From NCBI GenBank assembly GCA_003215415.1, contig QCKK01000004.1:29722-93721 (forward strand): a DNA stretch of 64,000 bases, in the 5' to 3' direction. The notes beneath the pieces were generated by a model. The model ran no database searches and was not told the origin of the DNA. It saw nothing but the letters and a program-made list of their open reading frames with translations. The translations under genes were made by a program, and so were the position numbers. This stretch comes from Prochlorococcus sp. AG-409-N21 (lineage in GTDB: Bacteria > Cyanobacteriota > Cyanobacteriia > PCC-6307 > Cyanobiaceae). Below, in pieces: positions 1 through 8,904 of this stretch (position 1 is its first letter; each line of letters opens with the position of its first letter).

Positions 1-1095
1 TAAATGCCAAAAAAGATCATTACCCCAACGACTTTTTAATTCATTAATTGCATCTATTTCTGTTATTGGTAAAAGCATCTGTAGATAAGTCAAATTTGAA
101 TCTACTGAACGCATATGAAGCGTAGTATGATTCCAACTAAATTCTCTCAGACCAATTCCCTTTTTATTCTTTTCAGGACCTAAAAAAGTAAATTTAGCAT
201 CAACATTATTAGCTAAATACTTAAGAGTATCAATTCCATCTGGTCCTACTAAAATTAGAAGTCGATGCTTCCCTGATTGATAATCTTCTAATGCATAAAG
301 ATGCTTGACAATATCTTTTTCTAACAAACAACAAAGGTTTAGATCAATTGCTGAGGAGGAACAGTTTTTCAAAAGTTGAACAGCTTGGGGCCAATCTTCA
401 CAATCAATTATTACTTCCTGCCAATCAACCAAAGGAGCGGTTGCAAGAGCTAAAGAAGTAATAATCCCATTAGTTCCATAAGCATGATTTAAAGGAACTG
501 AATTTCTAACATCAAGTTTCAACTTTCTAGGGGGATCTTCAATAGTAAAGATCTCTAATCCCAAAAGATGTCCTGGATCTCTCAAAAAACCCCAACGGAC
601 CGAACCAATTCCACCTGAGCCACCAGCAACAAACCCTCCCACAGAAGCACTTCGCCAGGTACTAGGAACTAATCGCAATTGCCTGCCATATTTAGCTAAT
701 TGTCTATCAAGGTCCTTCAGCAAACAGCCTGCTTCTACTGTTACGACTCCAGTTTGTTGATCAAACTTCTTAACCTTATTTAGCTCTCCCATTAACATCA
801 CTACTCCCCCAAGAAGAGGAACACACTGTCCATAATTACCAGTACCTGAACCTCTCAATGTCAAGGGAATATCATACCTCTTACAAACTGCAGCGACTTT
901 GGCAGCAGCTTTTGCTTCATAAGGACGTACTACTAAATCAGCAAAACAGCCATCTAGTTTTGTTTTTAAAATAGGTGAATAATCAAAAAAATCTCTTGAA
1001 TATTTTTCAATATCTACTTTTGAATTAAGCACCTCCAAATCTTGCAAAGTATTGAATTCAGATATGCAAAGATCGATTCTTTCGGGTTGATTCAT
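1..1095 (-). CDS. FAD-linked oxidase (GlcD-type), C-terminus cut by window edge
   Basis: The reading frame opens at an ATG at 1095 and runs without a stop past base 1, so about 365 N-terminal residues are visible. The FAD_binding_4 (VAO/PCMH) fold is shown by PLTLRGSGTGNYGQ, which binds the FAD diphosphate, and by GGFVAGGSGGIGSVRWG further on. Family members oxidise 2-hydroxy acids such as glycolate or lactate, but the substrate cannot be read from this fragment. The gene follows the amidohydrolase with a gap of only 10 bases and the same direction, so the two are probably co-transcribed. The missing C-terminal domain prevents finer assignment. Confidence 0.8.
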   Translation of the reverse strand, partial: MNQPERIDLCISEFNTLQDLEVLNSKVDIEKYSRDFFDYSPILKTKLDGCFADLVVRPYEAKAAAKVAAVCKRYDIPLTLRGSGTGNYGQCVPLLGGVVMLMGELNKVKKFDQQTGVVTVEAGCLLKDLDRQLAKYGRQLRLVPSTWRSASVGGFVAGGSGGIGSVRWGFLRDPGHLLGLEIFTIEDPPRKLKLDVRNSVPLNHAYGTNGIITSLALATAPLVDWQEVIIDCEDWPQAVQLLKNCSSSAIDLNLCCLLEKDIVKHLYALEDYQSGKHRLLILVGPDGIDTLKYLANNVDAKFTFLGPEKNKKGIGLREFSWNHTTLHMRSVDSNLTYLQMLLPITEIDAINELKSRWGNDLFWHL

Positions 1096-1105
1096 TATTA
1101 GAAAC

Positions 1106-2374
1106 CTATATAGTTTTTTCAAAAGAATGGTTTTGATCCATCCATAATCCATTTATCAAGATTTTTCTCTGCGGAAGAGAGGCAATTGCATCAGACCAAC
1201 TTTCCGCCTCTAACAAGATAAGATCCGCAGGACTACCTATTCCAATAATCCCATCCCAATTTAAATTCATTAAATATGCAGATGAAGTAGTAAACGGAGC
1301 AAGGCCCAAGCGATTCCAAGGTTCCAACTGAAGCAATGGCAAGGAAGAAGCAATCAAAGAGATTGGGTCAAAAGAACCTGCAGGGAACCATGGATCTTGC
1401 ACATTATCTCCTCCCACCGCAACTATCACCCCAGATCTCTGAAGCTCTGAGACTGGCGCTATTGGACGCCTTGTAGAGGAACTCCTGGGCAATCTTCCAA
1501 GCAGCCAGGCATTAGTTAGAGGAAGTGCCACAATCTTTATTTTATGATTCGCCAAACGATCAGCCAATCGAGCGATTGCCCTGCTTGTAAGCAATCCCAT
1601 GCTGCTTGCGTGACTACAAGTTATTGGAATAGAAATAGTCATTTCATCTAATACTTGAGCCAAAACATTTAGCCCAGCAGCAGGGAAACATTCGGATTCA
1701 TCAATATGAAGATCAATTCCACATCCCAAACTATCAGCTAAATTGAGCATTCGCTTAAAAGAATCTCTCAATTCATTTTTGCGAAATGGTGGGACGCAAA
1801 CACCTCCCAATAACCCACCTAAATTAGATATTTTCTTGGCAAATAAGCGGCCAGTAGTAGTTGTCCAATAATTCAAAGGAGCTAGGGCCACTAATTGCAA
1901 TTCAATTAATTCCCTATAGTTAGACTGAAGATCAAGCAAAGCATTCCAGCTTTCTTCTCCAGCTGGGTGAAGGCTATCCACATGAGATCTAATTGCCCTG
2001 ATTCCATTCCTTATAGCCTGATTCAATGCTCGATCGGCTCTATGTTTAACACGATCGAAATTTCGACTTTTATGCTCCCTAAAGTTTGCTTCAAGAGCAC
2101 CTTCATAAGTTCCTTTTAGATTTGGATATTCATTCCATGTGAAGGCTTTATCAAGATGGGCATGAGGCTCAGGAAGTCTTGGTAAAGCTAATTTATTTAA
2201 TTTTGGATTACTAGCCCTGAGAAACTCTAAGGAAGAAATCTTTCCATCATTCCAATTTATTTTTAATGGGCAAAGACCTTCATTGCTAATCATTTCATCA
2301 GAAACATTCTGTGAAATTGAGATCAACCCACGAGGAACCAAGGCTTCAAGGCAGCCATTACATTGATTACTCAC
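1106..2374 (-). CDS. Cytosine-deaminase-like amidohydrolase
   Basis: This 422-residue protein carries the metal-ligand pattern of the cytosine deaminase branch of the amidohydrolase superfamily: HAHLDKAF near residue 71, HIDES, SHASS, and GGDNVQDPW near the C-terminal third. These enzymes hydrolyse C-N bonds of cyclic amides or amidines; the true substrate is not evident. The start is a GTG whose GTGA overlaps the stop of the upstream DUF4359 gene, which suggests translational coupling. Pairing with an FAD oxidase is an inferred catabolic or salvage link, not a proven one. It could equally act on a creatinine-like or other heterocycle. Confidence 0.8.
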   Translation of the reverse strand: MSNQCNGCLEALVPRGLISISQNVSDEMISNEGLCPLKINWNDGKISSLEFLRASNPKLNKLALPRLPEPHAHLDKAFTWNEYPNLKGTYEGALEANFREHKSRNFDRVKHRADRALNQAIRNGIRAIRSHVDSLHPAGEESWNALLDLQSNYRELIELQLVALAPLNYWTTTTGRLFAKKISNLGGLLGGVCVPPFRKNELRDSFKRMLNLADSLGCGIDLHIDESECFPAAGLNVLAQVLDEMTISIPITCSHASSMGLLTSRAIARLADRLANHKIKIVALPLTNAWLLGRLPRSSSTRRPIAPVSELQRSGVIVAVGGDNVQDPWFPAGSFDPISLIASSLPLLQLEPWNRLGLAPFTTSSAYLMNLNWDGIIGIGSPADLILLEAESWSDAIASLPQRKILINGLWMDQNHSFEKTI

Positions 2375-2778
2375 AAGAAATCAGCCTGGTCAGTTTGGTA
2401 ATCGAAGGTGAAGAATTGACCTACAAAAGCAAAAGTCGAAAATTGATAAGTAGGCAAAAGGAGATTTGGGATCAAAGCGTCTCCACCAATTTGAGTTTGG
2501 TAAATACTAAAAAAAACATAATTAGTTCTTGTAGTGAACTTTTCGGTCAAATACTCAAACACAGGCTGTTGAGCAGTTACCAAGACCTCACAATCTTTAC
2601 CCACAATTGTCGAAAGCATTTTGAAATGGCTGTCAATACATAGCTTTTGGGAGAGTAAATGCGAAAATTTGCGACCTGCATATAGTCGGTAATCCTTGAT
2701 AGGAGGATTGCTTAGGGCGAGTACTAATCCACAGCCGATAAGCAAAAAAGAACTCCAAGCCGGCTTTCTAAATGGCAA
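2371..2778 (-). CDS. DUF4359 family protein
   Basis: This 135-residue protein begins with a hydrophobic segment (residues about 8-24) ending near LALSNP, so it is probably anchored in or exported across the membrane. The motifs SNPPIKDYRLYA, RTNYVFFSIY and the terminal FVGQFFTF match my memory of the cyanobacterial DUF4359 family, whose function is unknown. Its stop overlaps the start of the amidohydrolase by four bases. The strand opposite contains a 110-codon shadow frame without family features. Family recognition is from pattern memory only. Confidence 0.65.
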   Translation of the reverse strand: MPFRKPAWSSFLLIGCGLVLALSNPPIKDYRLYAGRKFSHLLSQKLCIDSHFKMLSTIVGKDCEVLVTAQQPVFEYLTEKFTTRTNYVFFSIYQTQIGGDALIPNLLLPTYQFSTFAFVGQFFTFDYQTDQADFL

Positions 2779-2843
2779 ACAAAAATTTTTTATGGGGTTT
2801 TTCAGAATAGCTTTGACATGAATTGGTAAATTCTTACTGACGC

Positions 2844-2917
2844 GGCGGGCGTCGCCAAGTGGTTAAGGCAGCGGCTTGTGGCGCCGCTATTCGGGGGTTC
2901 GAATCCCCTCGCTCGCC
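2844..2917 (+). tRNA. trnH: tRNA-His (GTG)
   Basis: A complete cloverleaf can be folded by eye. The acceptor gcgggcg at 2845-2851 pairs with cgctcgc at 2910-2916. The anticodon loop ttGTGgc sits between gcggc and gccgc, and the T arm contains ggttcgaat. The base before the acceptor is G (2844), facing C at 2917; this is the extra G-1:C73 pair that identifies bacterial tRNA-His. CCA is not encoded. Confidence 0.95.
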
Positions 2918-3035
2918 CTCACTCTAATTTCAAAGCCTTTCGCCAACAAAGGAGTACGGCTTTTAACTAAGTTCCTGAATTTTGATTAATTGAAACTAGG
3001 GAGCCTCTAATTCTTCTTTCAGAGCACCTCAAACC

Positions 3036-4433
3036 TTGGTCGCATCTCAAACAGTTACAAAGGAATCCCAAGCTTTTCAAAGCAGCCCAAATAGCAAAAG
3101 TTACTGGATTACAACTTTTGGCTGCCAAATGAACAAAGCTGATTCAGAGCGAATGGCTGGAATCCTTAAATCTATGGGATATATCGAAGCGAAGAAAGAA
3201 CTCGAAGCAGATTTAGTTCTCTATAACACTTGTACGATTCGAGATAATGCCGAGCAAAAGGTCTATAGCTATTTAGGCCGGCAAGTGCAAAGGAAACACT
3301 CCTTACCTCATCTAAAGCTTGTCGTGGCAGGATGCTTGGCACAACAAGAAGGGGAAGCACTGCTTCGCAGAGTTCCTGAAATAGATCTTGTAATGGGGCC
3401 CCAACATGCAAATAGGCTTGAGAGTCTTCTTACAAAAGTCGAAACTGGAAATCAAGTCGTTGCAACTGAAGAACATCACATATTGGAAGATCTCACAACA
3501 GCCAGAAGAGATAGCAAAATCTGTGGGTGGGTAAATGTAATTTATGGCTGCAACGAAAGATGTACTTACTGCGTGGTTCCTGCAGTAAGAGGCAAAGAGC
3601 AATCCAGAACTCCAGATGCAATCAAAAAAGAGATCGAAGATCTTGCTATAAATGGCTATAAAGAAATTACTTTGTTAGGTCAAAATATTGATGCATATGG
3701 AAGAGACTTGCCTGGTATAAATACAAATGGGAGGAGGAAAAATACACTTACTGACCTTCTTTATTATGTGCACAATGTCAAGGGAATAGAAAGAATCAGA
3801 TTTGCGACCAGCCATCCACGCTACTTTACTGAAAGATTGATTAGAGCTTGTGCTGAGCTTCCAAAAATATGCGAACACTTTCACATCCCTTTTCAAAGTG
3901 GAGATAATTATATTCTTAAGCAAATGGCAAGGGGATACAGTATTGAAAAATATATGAGAATTATCAATAATATTCGAAGCCTAATTCCTCATGCTGCAAT
4001 AAGTGCAGATGTAATAGTTGGATTCCCTGGAGAGACAAATCAACAGTTTAAAAACACGCTAAACGTATTAGAAAGGATAGGGTTTGATCACGTCAATACA
4101 GCAGCTTATTCTCCTAGGCCAAATACTCCAGCAGCATTATGGAAAAATCAGCTATCTGAAGAGACAAAGATAGATAGACTACAAGAAATAAATGAATTAG
4201 TTGAAAAAATAGCAAAGCAAAGAAACGAGCGTTACAGGAATAAAATAGAAGAAGTTCTAGTAGAATCAATTAATCCAAAAGATAACAAACAACTTATGGG
4301 CAGGACACGGACAAACAGATTAACATTTTTTCCAAAAAGTATAATTAATAGGTCTATAAATATTGGTGAAACTATTAATATAAAAATTGATAGCATAAGA
4401 TCCTTCTCTCTAAGCGGCACCCCCATTAATTGA
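3036..4433 (+). CDS. miaB: tRNA-2-methylthio-N6-dimethylallyladenosine synthase MiaB
   Basis: The enzyme adds a methylthio group to N6-isopentenyladenosine at position 37 of tRNAs that read UNN codons. The 465 residues show the UPF0004 domain with three cluster cysteines (C30 in TTFGCQMN, C66, C100), the radical SAM motif C172-x3-C176-x2-C179, and a C-terminal TRAM region ending near residue 460. The start is the TTG at 3036, because the first ATG (3129) would remove the conserved TFGCQ segment. It lies alone between tRNA-His and ddl, 59 bases ahead of ddl. Length and motifs are typical. Confidence 0.95.
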   Translation: MVASQTVTKESQAFQSSPNSKSYWITTFGCQMNKADSERMAGILKSMGYIEAKKELEADLVLYNTCTIRDNAEQKVYSYLGRQVQRKHSLPHLKLVVAGCLAQQEGEALLRRVPEIDLVMGPQHANRLESLLTKVETGNQVVATEEHHILEDLTTARRDSKICGWVNVIYGCNERCTYCVVPAVRGKEQSRTPDAIKKEIEDLAINGYKEITLLGQNIDAYGRDLPGINTNGRRKNTLTDLLYYVHNVKGIERIRFATSHPRYFTERLIRACAELPKICEHFHIPFQSGDNYILKQMARGYSIEKYMRIINNIRSLIPHAAISADVIVGFPGETNQQFKNTLNVLERIGFDHVNTAAYSPRPNTPAALWKNQLSEETKIDRLQEINELVEKIAKQRNERYRNKIEEVLVESINPKDNKQLMGRTRTNRLTFFPKSIINRSINIGETINIKIDSIRSFSLSGTPIN

Positions 4434-4492
4434 ACTTTGGTTAAATAGCTGATAGCTTTGATTTCTAATTAAAACGTTATTTCAAGGCTTAA

Positions 4493-5569
4493 ATGCTTTC
4501 CTCCCGCACTTGTGTTGGCGTGGTCTTCGGTGGAGATTCTGGAGAGCATGCTGTTTCAATACTCTCTGCTATCACTGTTGTAAAAGCACTAAGGGGAGGA
4601 GAGAATAGACACCACTTTGATGTCATTCCAATTTATATAGATAAAAAAGGCTTCTGGAATGCCCCTGAAATAGGAGAACAAGTTTTAACTAATGGAATTT
4701 TCCCCAAAGAAGAATGCATAGCCTCTAAAAACGAAAGGGGTTTCATCTCTTTTCCTGTTGAATGCGAAAAAATACAAGTATGGTTTCCTGTCCTACATGG
4801 TCCGAACGGTGAAGATGGATCAATACAGGGACTTTTCCAGTTGACAAAAAAACCTTTTGTTGGCTCAGGTGTTTTAGCTTCAGCTTTAGGCATGGACAAG
4901 GTCGCAATGAAAGCTGCCTTTAGTGCCGCAGGCTTATCTCAAGTTCCGTACCAATTTTTCAATGCATCAGACCTAAATAACGAAGAATCTCTTGCCTCAA
5001 TTTTTAAGAATATTGAATCTGCAATTAATTACCCTTGTTTCGTAAAGCCTGCGAACCTTGGTTCTTCTTTAGGAATCAGCAAAGTCTTTGAAAGGAAGCA
5101 ACTTAAAGAAGGCCTTCAACAAGCTGCGTCTTTTGATCAAAGGATAATTGTCGAGCAAGGAGTTCAGGCTCGAGAGCTTGAATGTGCAGTCTTGGGGGGA
5201 AACGAAATAGAAGCATCAATTGTTGGAGAAATTATCTTCAATGCTGACTGGTATGACTATGAAACAAAATATTCTTCAGAACATAGTCAAGCACTAATTC
5301 CTGCCCCATTGCCTCCAAGCATAAAAAAAGAAGTCCAAGAACAAGCTCTCAAAGCCTTTAATACTATTGATGCAAAAGGTCTTGCAAGAGTTGATTTTTT
5401 TTACGACGATGTAAGCAATCAACTTTGGATTAATGAAATAAATACACTTCCTGGCTTCACTTCCCAAAGCATGTACCCAATGCTTTGGGAAGCTTCAGGA
5501 CTAACAACTGAAGATCTTGTTTGCAAGTTGGTACAGACAGCAAGCAATAAATCAAACCTAAATCAATGA
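4493..5569 (+). CDS. ddl: D-alanine--D-alanine ligase
   Basis: This ATP-grasp ligase makes the D-Ala-D-Ala dipeptide for peptidoglycan. Recognition rests on VVFGGDSGEHAVS at the N-terminus, LHGPNGEDGSIQG, FVKPANLGSSLGIS, ARVDFFYDD, NEINTLPGFT and SMYPMLWEASG at the C-terminus. At 358 residues it has the usual length. It precedes a small membrane gene, ftsQ and ftsZ, the usual cyanobacterial wall/division grouping. Codons for TSQSMYPMLWE form a 13-bp perfect inverted repeat (5460-5492), described separately. Confidence 0.96.
   Translation: MLSSRTCVGVVFGGDSGEHAVSILSAITVVKALRGGENRHHFDVIPIYIDKKGFWNAPEIGEQVLTNGIFPKEECIASKNERGFISFPVECEKIQVWFPVLHGPNGEDGSIQGLFQLTKKPFVGSGVLASALGMDKVAMKAAFSAAGLSQVPYQFFNASDLNNEESLASIFKNIESAINYPCFVKPANLGSSLGISKVFERKQLKEGLQQAASFDQRIIVEQGVQARELECAVLGGNEIEASIVGEIIFNADWYDYETKYSSEHSQALIPAPLPPSIKKEVQEQALKAFNTIDAKGLARVDFFYDDVSNQLWINEINTLPGFTSQSMYPMLWEASGLTTEDLVCKLVQTASNKSNLNQ
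5460..5492 (+). repeat. 13-bp perfect inverted repeat inside ddl
   Basis: The arm CTTCCCAAAGCAT (5460-5472) is exactly complementary to 5480-5492, with a seven-base loop. It lies in the conserved SMYPMLWEA coding segment near the 3' end of ddl. There is no T tract after it, so it is not an obvious terminator. Confidence 0.9.
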
Positions 5570-5599
5570 TTTCAAGGAAATCCACCAATCATCTTCCCA

Positions 5600-6010
5600 A
5601 TGATCCACGGCCTACTCTGGTTTCCGCTACTTCTCACATTCTTATTGTTAACTGCCCTCGGCTGGTTAGAGCGTCGAAGGCAAAATCTTTTTAGAGAATG
5701 GGCCGAAGGTTCAGAGCTATCAAAACTTGATGATTCTGGAGCAGCTCTAGTAAAGGATGGAAAGCTTCTATGGAGTGCCTTCGAAGCAGGGAGTTTTCAA
5801 GAGCAAGGAGTATTTGAAATTAAGAAATTAGAACTTATAGAGCTAATGGCTTTAACCTCTGGAGAAGCGCCACTTACTGAAGAATCACAAGGAAGGTGCA
5901 GACTTCGATTAATAGGTAATAACCAAGAAATGGATGTTCCCTTTTCTGACGCAGAAAGAGCTCGCCATTGGATGGATCAACTTATGAGTAAAGCTCGTTG
6001 TGATCTATGA
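5600..6010 (+). CDS. Conserved membrane protein between ddl and ftsQ
   Basis: I do not recognise this family. The 136-residue protein has one N-terminal membrane helix (about residues 3-22, LLWFPLLLTFLLLTALGWL) followed by RRR, which predicts a cytoplasmic remainder. The soluble part is acidic and ends in a segment (FSDAERARHWMDQL) that could close a small PH-like or beta-sandwich fold; that is a guess. It starts 30 bases after ddl, and its stop overlaps the ftsQ start (ATGA at 6007), so it is co-translated with ftsQ and may serve wall synthesis or division. Confidence 0.75.
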   Translation: MIHGLLWFPLLLTFLLLTALGWLERRRQNLFREWAEGSELSKLDDSGAALVKDGKLLWSAFEAGSFQEQGVFEIKKLELIELMALTSGEAPLTEESQGRCRLRLIGNNQEMDVPFSDAERARHWMDQLMSKARCDL

Positions 6011-6822
6011 ACCAAAAAAATAATAATAAGAAAGCTTCAAAAGCAACAATTCTTCGAGGCGAAAAAAGAGAAAGGCTTAGGGAAAGTAGAAAAAATGAAT
6101 TTTTAAAGAATACATGGAGAACCAGCTTTTTTTTTACAATTTCATTCCTTTTAGGCTATGCAAATATTAACTATGGCTGGAGAACAATAAATCCTGATGA
6201 GATCGAAATAAAAGGGAATCAACAACTCAAAGCCAATACAATTCGAAAAGAAAGTGGAATAAACAATAAGATACCAATTCTGGCTATAAATCCCAAAGCA
6301 ATAGAAAAAAATTTATTAGAATCCCTGCCTATAAAAAAAGCAGTGGTTAGGAGATTACTTTTACCTAAATCAATCGAAATAGAAATCAAAGAAAGAGAAC
6401 CAGTAGCCTATGCCTTCAGAAGAAGTCTTAACGGTAAAGAGAAAGGAGTAATTGACGATACCGCATATTGGATTCCCATAGGAATTGCAAGCAAAGCAAG
6501 ATTGCCTAAACTTGATCTAGAGGTAGAGGGATGGATGGAAAGTCATCGGCTAATTATATCTAAAGTTATGCAAAATAAAAATCTTCTAGGAAGTCATCTT
6601 AAGAAAATCATCTTCAATCAGAATGGGGAACTTGTCATAGAAACCGAATTATTTAAAAAAATTAAACTTGGGAATAATTCTGACTATTTAGCTAGTCAGC
6701 TAACAGTAATTTCTCACTTAACAAAAGTTTTGCCAGATAATTTTAGAAGCAATAAAAATACAATTATTGATATTAGGGACCCTTCAAAGCCAGAAATTCA
6801 AATAAAAACAGATAAAAAATAG
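6007..6822 (+). CDS. ftsQ: Cell division protein FtsQ
   Basis: FtsQ is a bitopic divisome protein that links early and late division proteins. The 271 residues show a basic cytoplasmic tail, one membrane helix (about residues 38-55, TSFFFTISFLLGYANINYG) and a POTRA domain starting with IEIKGNQQLKANTI, followed by REPVAYAF and the FtsQ beta domain. Overall identity to enterobacterial FtsQ is low, as is normal in cyanobacteria, but position upstream of ftsZ supports the call. The ATG overlaps the preceding stop by four bases. Confidence 0.88.
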   Translation: MNQKNNNKKASKATILRGEKRERLRESRKNEFLKNTWRTSFFFTISFLLGYANINYGWRTINPDEIEIKGNQQLKANTIRKESGINNKIPILAINPKAIEKNLLESLPIKKAVVRRLLLPKSIEIEIKEREPVAYAFRRSLNGKEKGVIDDTAYWIPIGIASKARLPKLDLEVEGWMESHRLIISKVMQNKNLLGSHLKKIIFNQNGELVIETELFKKIKLGNNSDYLASQLTVISHLTKVLPDNFRSNKNTIIDIRDPSKPEIQIKTDKK

Positions 6823-7063
6823 AATATTAATTTCGAAAGATTCTTGCCATCAAATCTTAAAATTATAAAAATATTCCATGTTCAAGCAATTTCATATCTA
6901 GCCCAATTCAAGAGCCCTTCTTAAAATCACCTAAGTTCTGAAAAGGTGCCAAGTCAAGTCCACTAAAAATCATAAGTGTCAACAAAACAAACAATTAGCA
7001 CTCAAAACCTGGCCCATCAAGCCACTTATAGATATCGATGGTTTAATTCTTCGCTAACAAGGG

Positions 7064-7456
7064 ATGAATTCTTCTCCGAGGACATTTACTTACTGGTCTT
7101 TGCTAGGACTTTCCCCAAGCAGCACCTCAGACGAGCTAAAGCAAGCCTTCATAAGAGAGGCAAAACGCTGGCATCCAGATTTAAATCGGGACAATAGAAA
7201 TGCCGAAGAAAGATTTAAGTGGGTGAATGAGTCCTATAAGGTTCTTAGTGATCCAAGAAAAAGGTTTGAATGGGAAACAGCAGGCAGGCCGACTTTCAAG
7301 ATTGAAGAAAAAGAGACGAATCCTCAAACAGAATTCGTTAACAAAACAAAAATTGAGTCATCAAATATTGACGTAGGTTTCAGTTCTGCAGAGAAATTAC
7401 TACTAGTTATTATCGCAACCTTTTCTCTCGCCATCTTAAATGCTTTCAGCTCATGA
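7064..7456 (+). CDS. Short J-domain protein with C-terminal membrane segment
   Basis: Residues about 5-65 form a J domain: YWSLLGLSPSSTSDELKQAF, the invariant HPD in KRWHPDLN, and NESYKVLSDPRKRFEWE. J domains stimulate the ATPase of DnaK-type chaperones. There is no Gly/Phe region or zinc finger; instead the C-terminus (residues about 108-126, LLLVIIATFSLAILNAF) looks like a membrane anchor, so it may recruit Hsp70 to a membrane. It sits between ftsQ and ftsZ. A longer frame starting at 6976 in another phase is a shadow. The partner and client are unknown. Confidence 0.85.
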   Translation: MNSSPRTFTYWSLLGLSPSSTSDELKQAFIREAKRWHPDLNRDNRNAEERFKWVNESYKVLSDPRKRFEWETAGRPTFKIEEKETNPQTEFVNKTKIESSNIDVGFSSAEKLLLVIIATFSLAILNAFSS

Positions 7457-7622
7457 CTTGAGAACCCTTTCTATAACTGACTTTAAAGGGTCATGCCACG
7501 CCCGTTGACTCGTGTTCTCCAGAGTCTCAAAATTTTCTCAAAAAAAGGATGGTTGTAGAAATTCCCGGCAGAAGTCTATTTCGCGAACATAATGCACCAA
7601 ACCTCAATGCTTAAACCTCAAT

Positions 7623-8753
7623 ATGGAGCTGGGTATGGGTAGCGGAAACAGAGCCGGATTGATGAAACTAGATGGAATCAATCCCAGTCAATCGGCACGA
7701 ATTGAGGTGATTGGAGTTGGCGGTGGTGGAAGCAATGCCGTCAACAGAATGATTTTGAGCGAGCTTGAGGGAGTGGCCTATCGAGTATTAAATACTGATG
7801 CTCAAGCCCTTCTCCAATCTGCAGCTCAAAATCGTGTCCAACTTGGACAAAACCTGACTCGTGGATTAGGTGCTGGTGGGAATCCAAGTATTGGGCAAAA
7901 AGCTGCTGAAGAGTCTCGAGATGATTTGCAGCAGGCTCTCCAAGGATCAGATTTAGTATTTATCGCAGCTGGTATGGGTGGAGGGACAGGCACAGGAGCC
8001 GCACCTGTTGTGGCAGAAGTCGCCAAAGAAAGTGGCGCATTAACTGTTGGAATCGTTACTAAGCCTTTCGGTTTTGAAGGTCGCAGGAGGATGCGTCAAG
8101 CGGATGAAGGGATTGCTCGCTTATCAGAGAGCGTTGATACTTTGATTGTTATTCCTAACGACAGGCTAAAAGACGTAATTTCTAGCGCCCCTCTTCAGGA
8201 AGCATTTCAAAATGCTGATGATGTCCTTCGTATGGGAGTAAAAGGAATAAGCGACATAATCACCTGCCCTGGATTGGTCAATGTCGATTTTGCTGATGTT
8301 CGCTCAGTAATGACAGATGCTGGGACTGCCCTTCTTGGCATAGGAGTAGGTTCAGGAAGGTCTAGAGCCTTAGAAGCAGCACAAGCTGCAATTAATAGTC
8401 CTTTACTCGAAGCAGCTCGAATTGACGGTGCGAAAGGATGTGTAATCAATATCAGTGGAGGAAGAGATATGACTCTGGAAGATATGACTTCTGCATCAGA
8501 AGTCATCTATGACGTGGTTGACAAAGAAGCCAACATTATTGTTGGAGCAGTTGTTGATGAAAAATTAGAAGGCGAAATACAAGTAACTGTTATTGCAACT
8601 GGCTTTGAAGGTAATCAACCATATCGCAGTCAAAGAGGACGTAATAAGCTAGCTACTCCATCCCTATACAACCAACCCGAAAACAAAGAGCCTGGAGCCA
8701 GTATTCCTGAATTTTTGCGCCTAAGACAGGTACGAAAAGATACCGAGAACTAG
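7623..8753 (+). CDS. ftsZ: Cell division protein FtsZ
   Basis: FtsZ is the tubulin-like GTPase that builds the division ring. The 376 residues contain [11 protein letters not shown] (33-43), the tubulin signature GGGTGTG (119-125), [15 protein letters not shown], and a short C-terminal tail ending in [12 protein letters not shown] that should bind membrane partners. The ATG at 7623 gives a short N-terminal extension before the fold; ATGs at 7635 and 7662 are alternatives. The 166 bases upstream probably hold its own promoter. Confidence 0.97.
   Translation: MELGMGSGNRAGLMKLDGINPSQSARIEVIGVGGGGSNAVNRMILSELEGVAYRVLNTDAQALLQSAAQNRVQLGQNLTRGLGAGGNPSIGQKAAEESRDDLQQALQGSDLVFIAAGMGGGTGTGAAPVVAEVAKESGALTVGIVTKPFGFEGRRRMRQADEGIARLSESVDTLIVIPNDRLKDVISSAPLQEAFQNADDVLRMGVKGISDIITCPGLVNVDFADVRSVMTDAGTALLGIGVGSGRSRALEAAQAAINSPLLEAARIDGAKGCVINISGGRDMTLEDMTSASEVIYDVVDKEANIIVGAVVDEKLEGEIQVTVIATGFEGNQPYRSQRGRNKLATPSLYNQPENKEPGASIPEFLRLRQVRKDTEN
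8484..8506 (+). repeat. 10-bp perfect inverted repeat inside ftsZ
   Basis: ATGACTTCTG (8484-8493) pairs exactly with 8497-8506 around a three-base loop. It falls in the segment coding [13 protein letters not shown] direct repeat of agatatgact also lies just upstream. Confidence 0.85.
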
Positions 8754-8764
8754 ATAGTAATTAA

Positions 8765-8864
8765 GGTGACCCGGAATCCACGCCTGCTCCGAGCATCCCT
8801 TTTGGCTGCTACCTTCCGGTCCTGACCAGATTTGGGCGTCGAAGCCGCATGGGTCCGAGTCAAC
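8765..8864 (-). ncRNA. ffs: Signal recognition particle 4.5S-type RNA
   Basis: On the minus strand the apical SRP sequence appears in order: GGTCAGGACCGGAAGGTAGC then AGCCA, which is the universally conserved Ffh-binding hairpin with its GGAA-type tetraloop region. The flanks TGACTC...GGACCC and GGATTCC...GGGTCA can pair to close the rod. The RNA binds Ffh and targets nascent membrane proteins. It sits between ftsZ and panB, transcribed against both. The exact ends are estimated to within a few bases. Confidence 0.92.
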
Positions 8865-8904
8865 TAAATTCTAGCAATGAAATACCTAAGATCTTTGGAG
8901 GCAA

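Noticed and set aside
2311..2643. Plus-strand 110-codon frame opposite the amidohydrolase and DUF4359 genes
   Set aside because: It lies entirely antisense to two genes with clear family motifs, and its product has no recognisable feature.
6976..7197. 73-codon frame before and across the J-domain gene
   Set aside because: It is out of phase with the J domain, whose HPD motif identifies the real frame, and has no own features.
7466..7494. Inverted repeat ACCCTTT / AAAGGGT after the J-domain gene
   Set aside because: The stem is seven bases with a loop of about 14 and no T tract, so I could not support a terminator.
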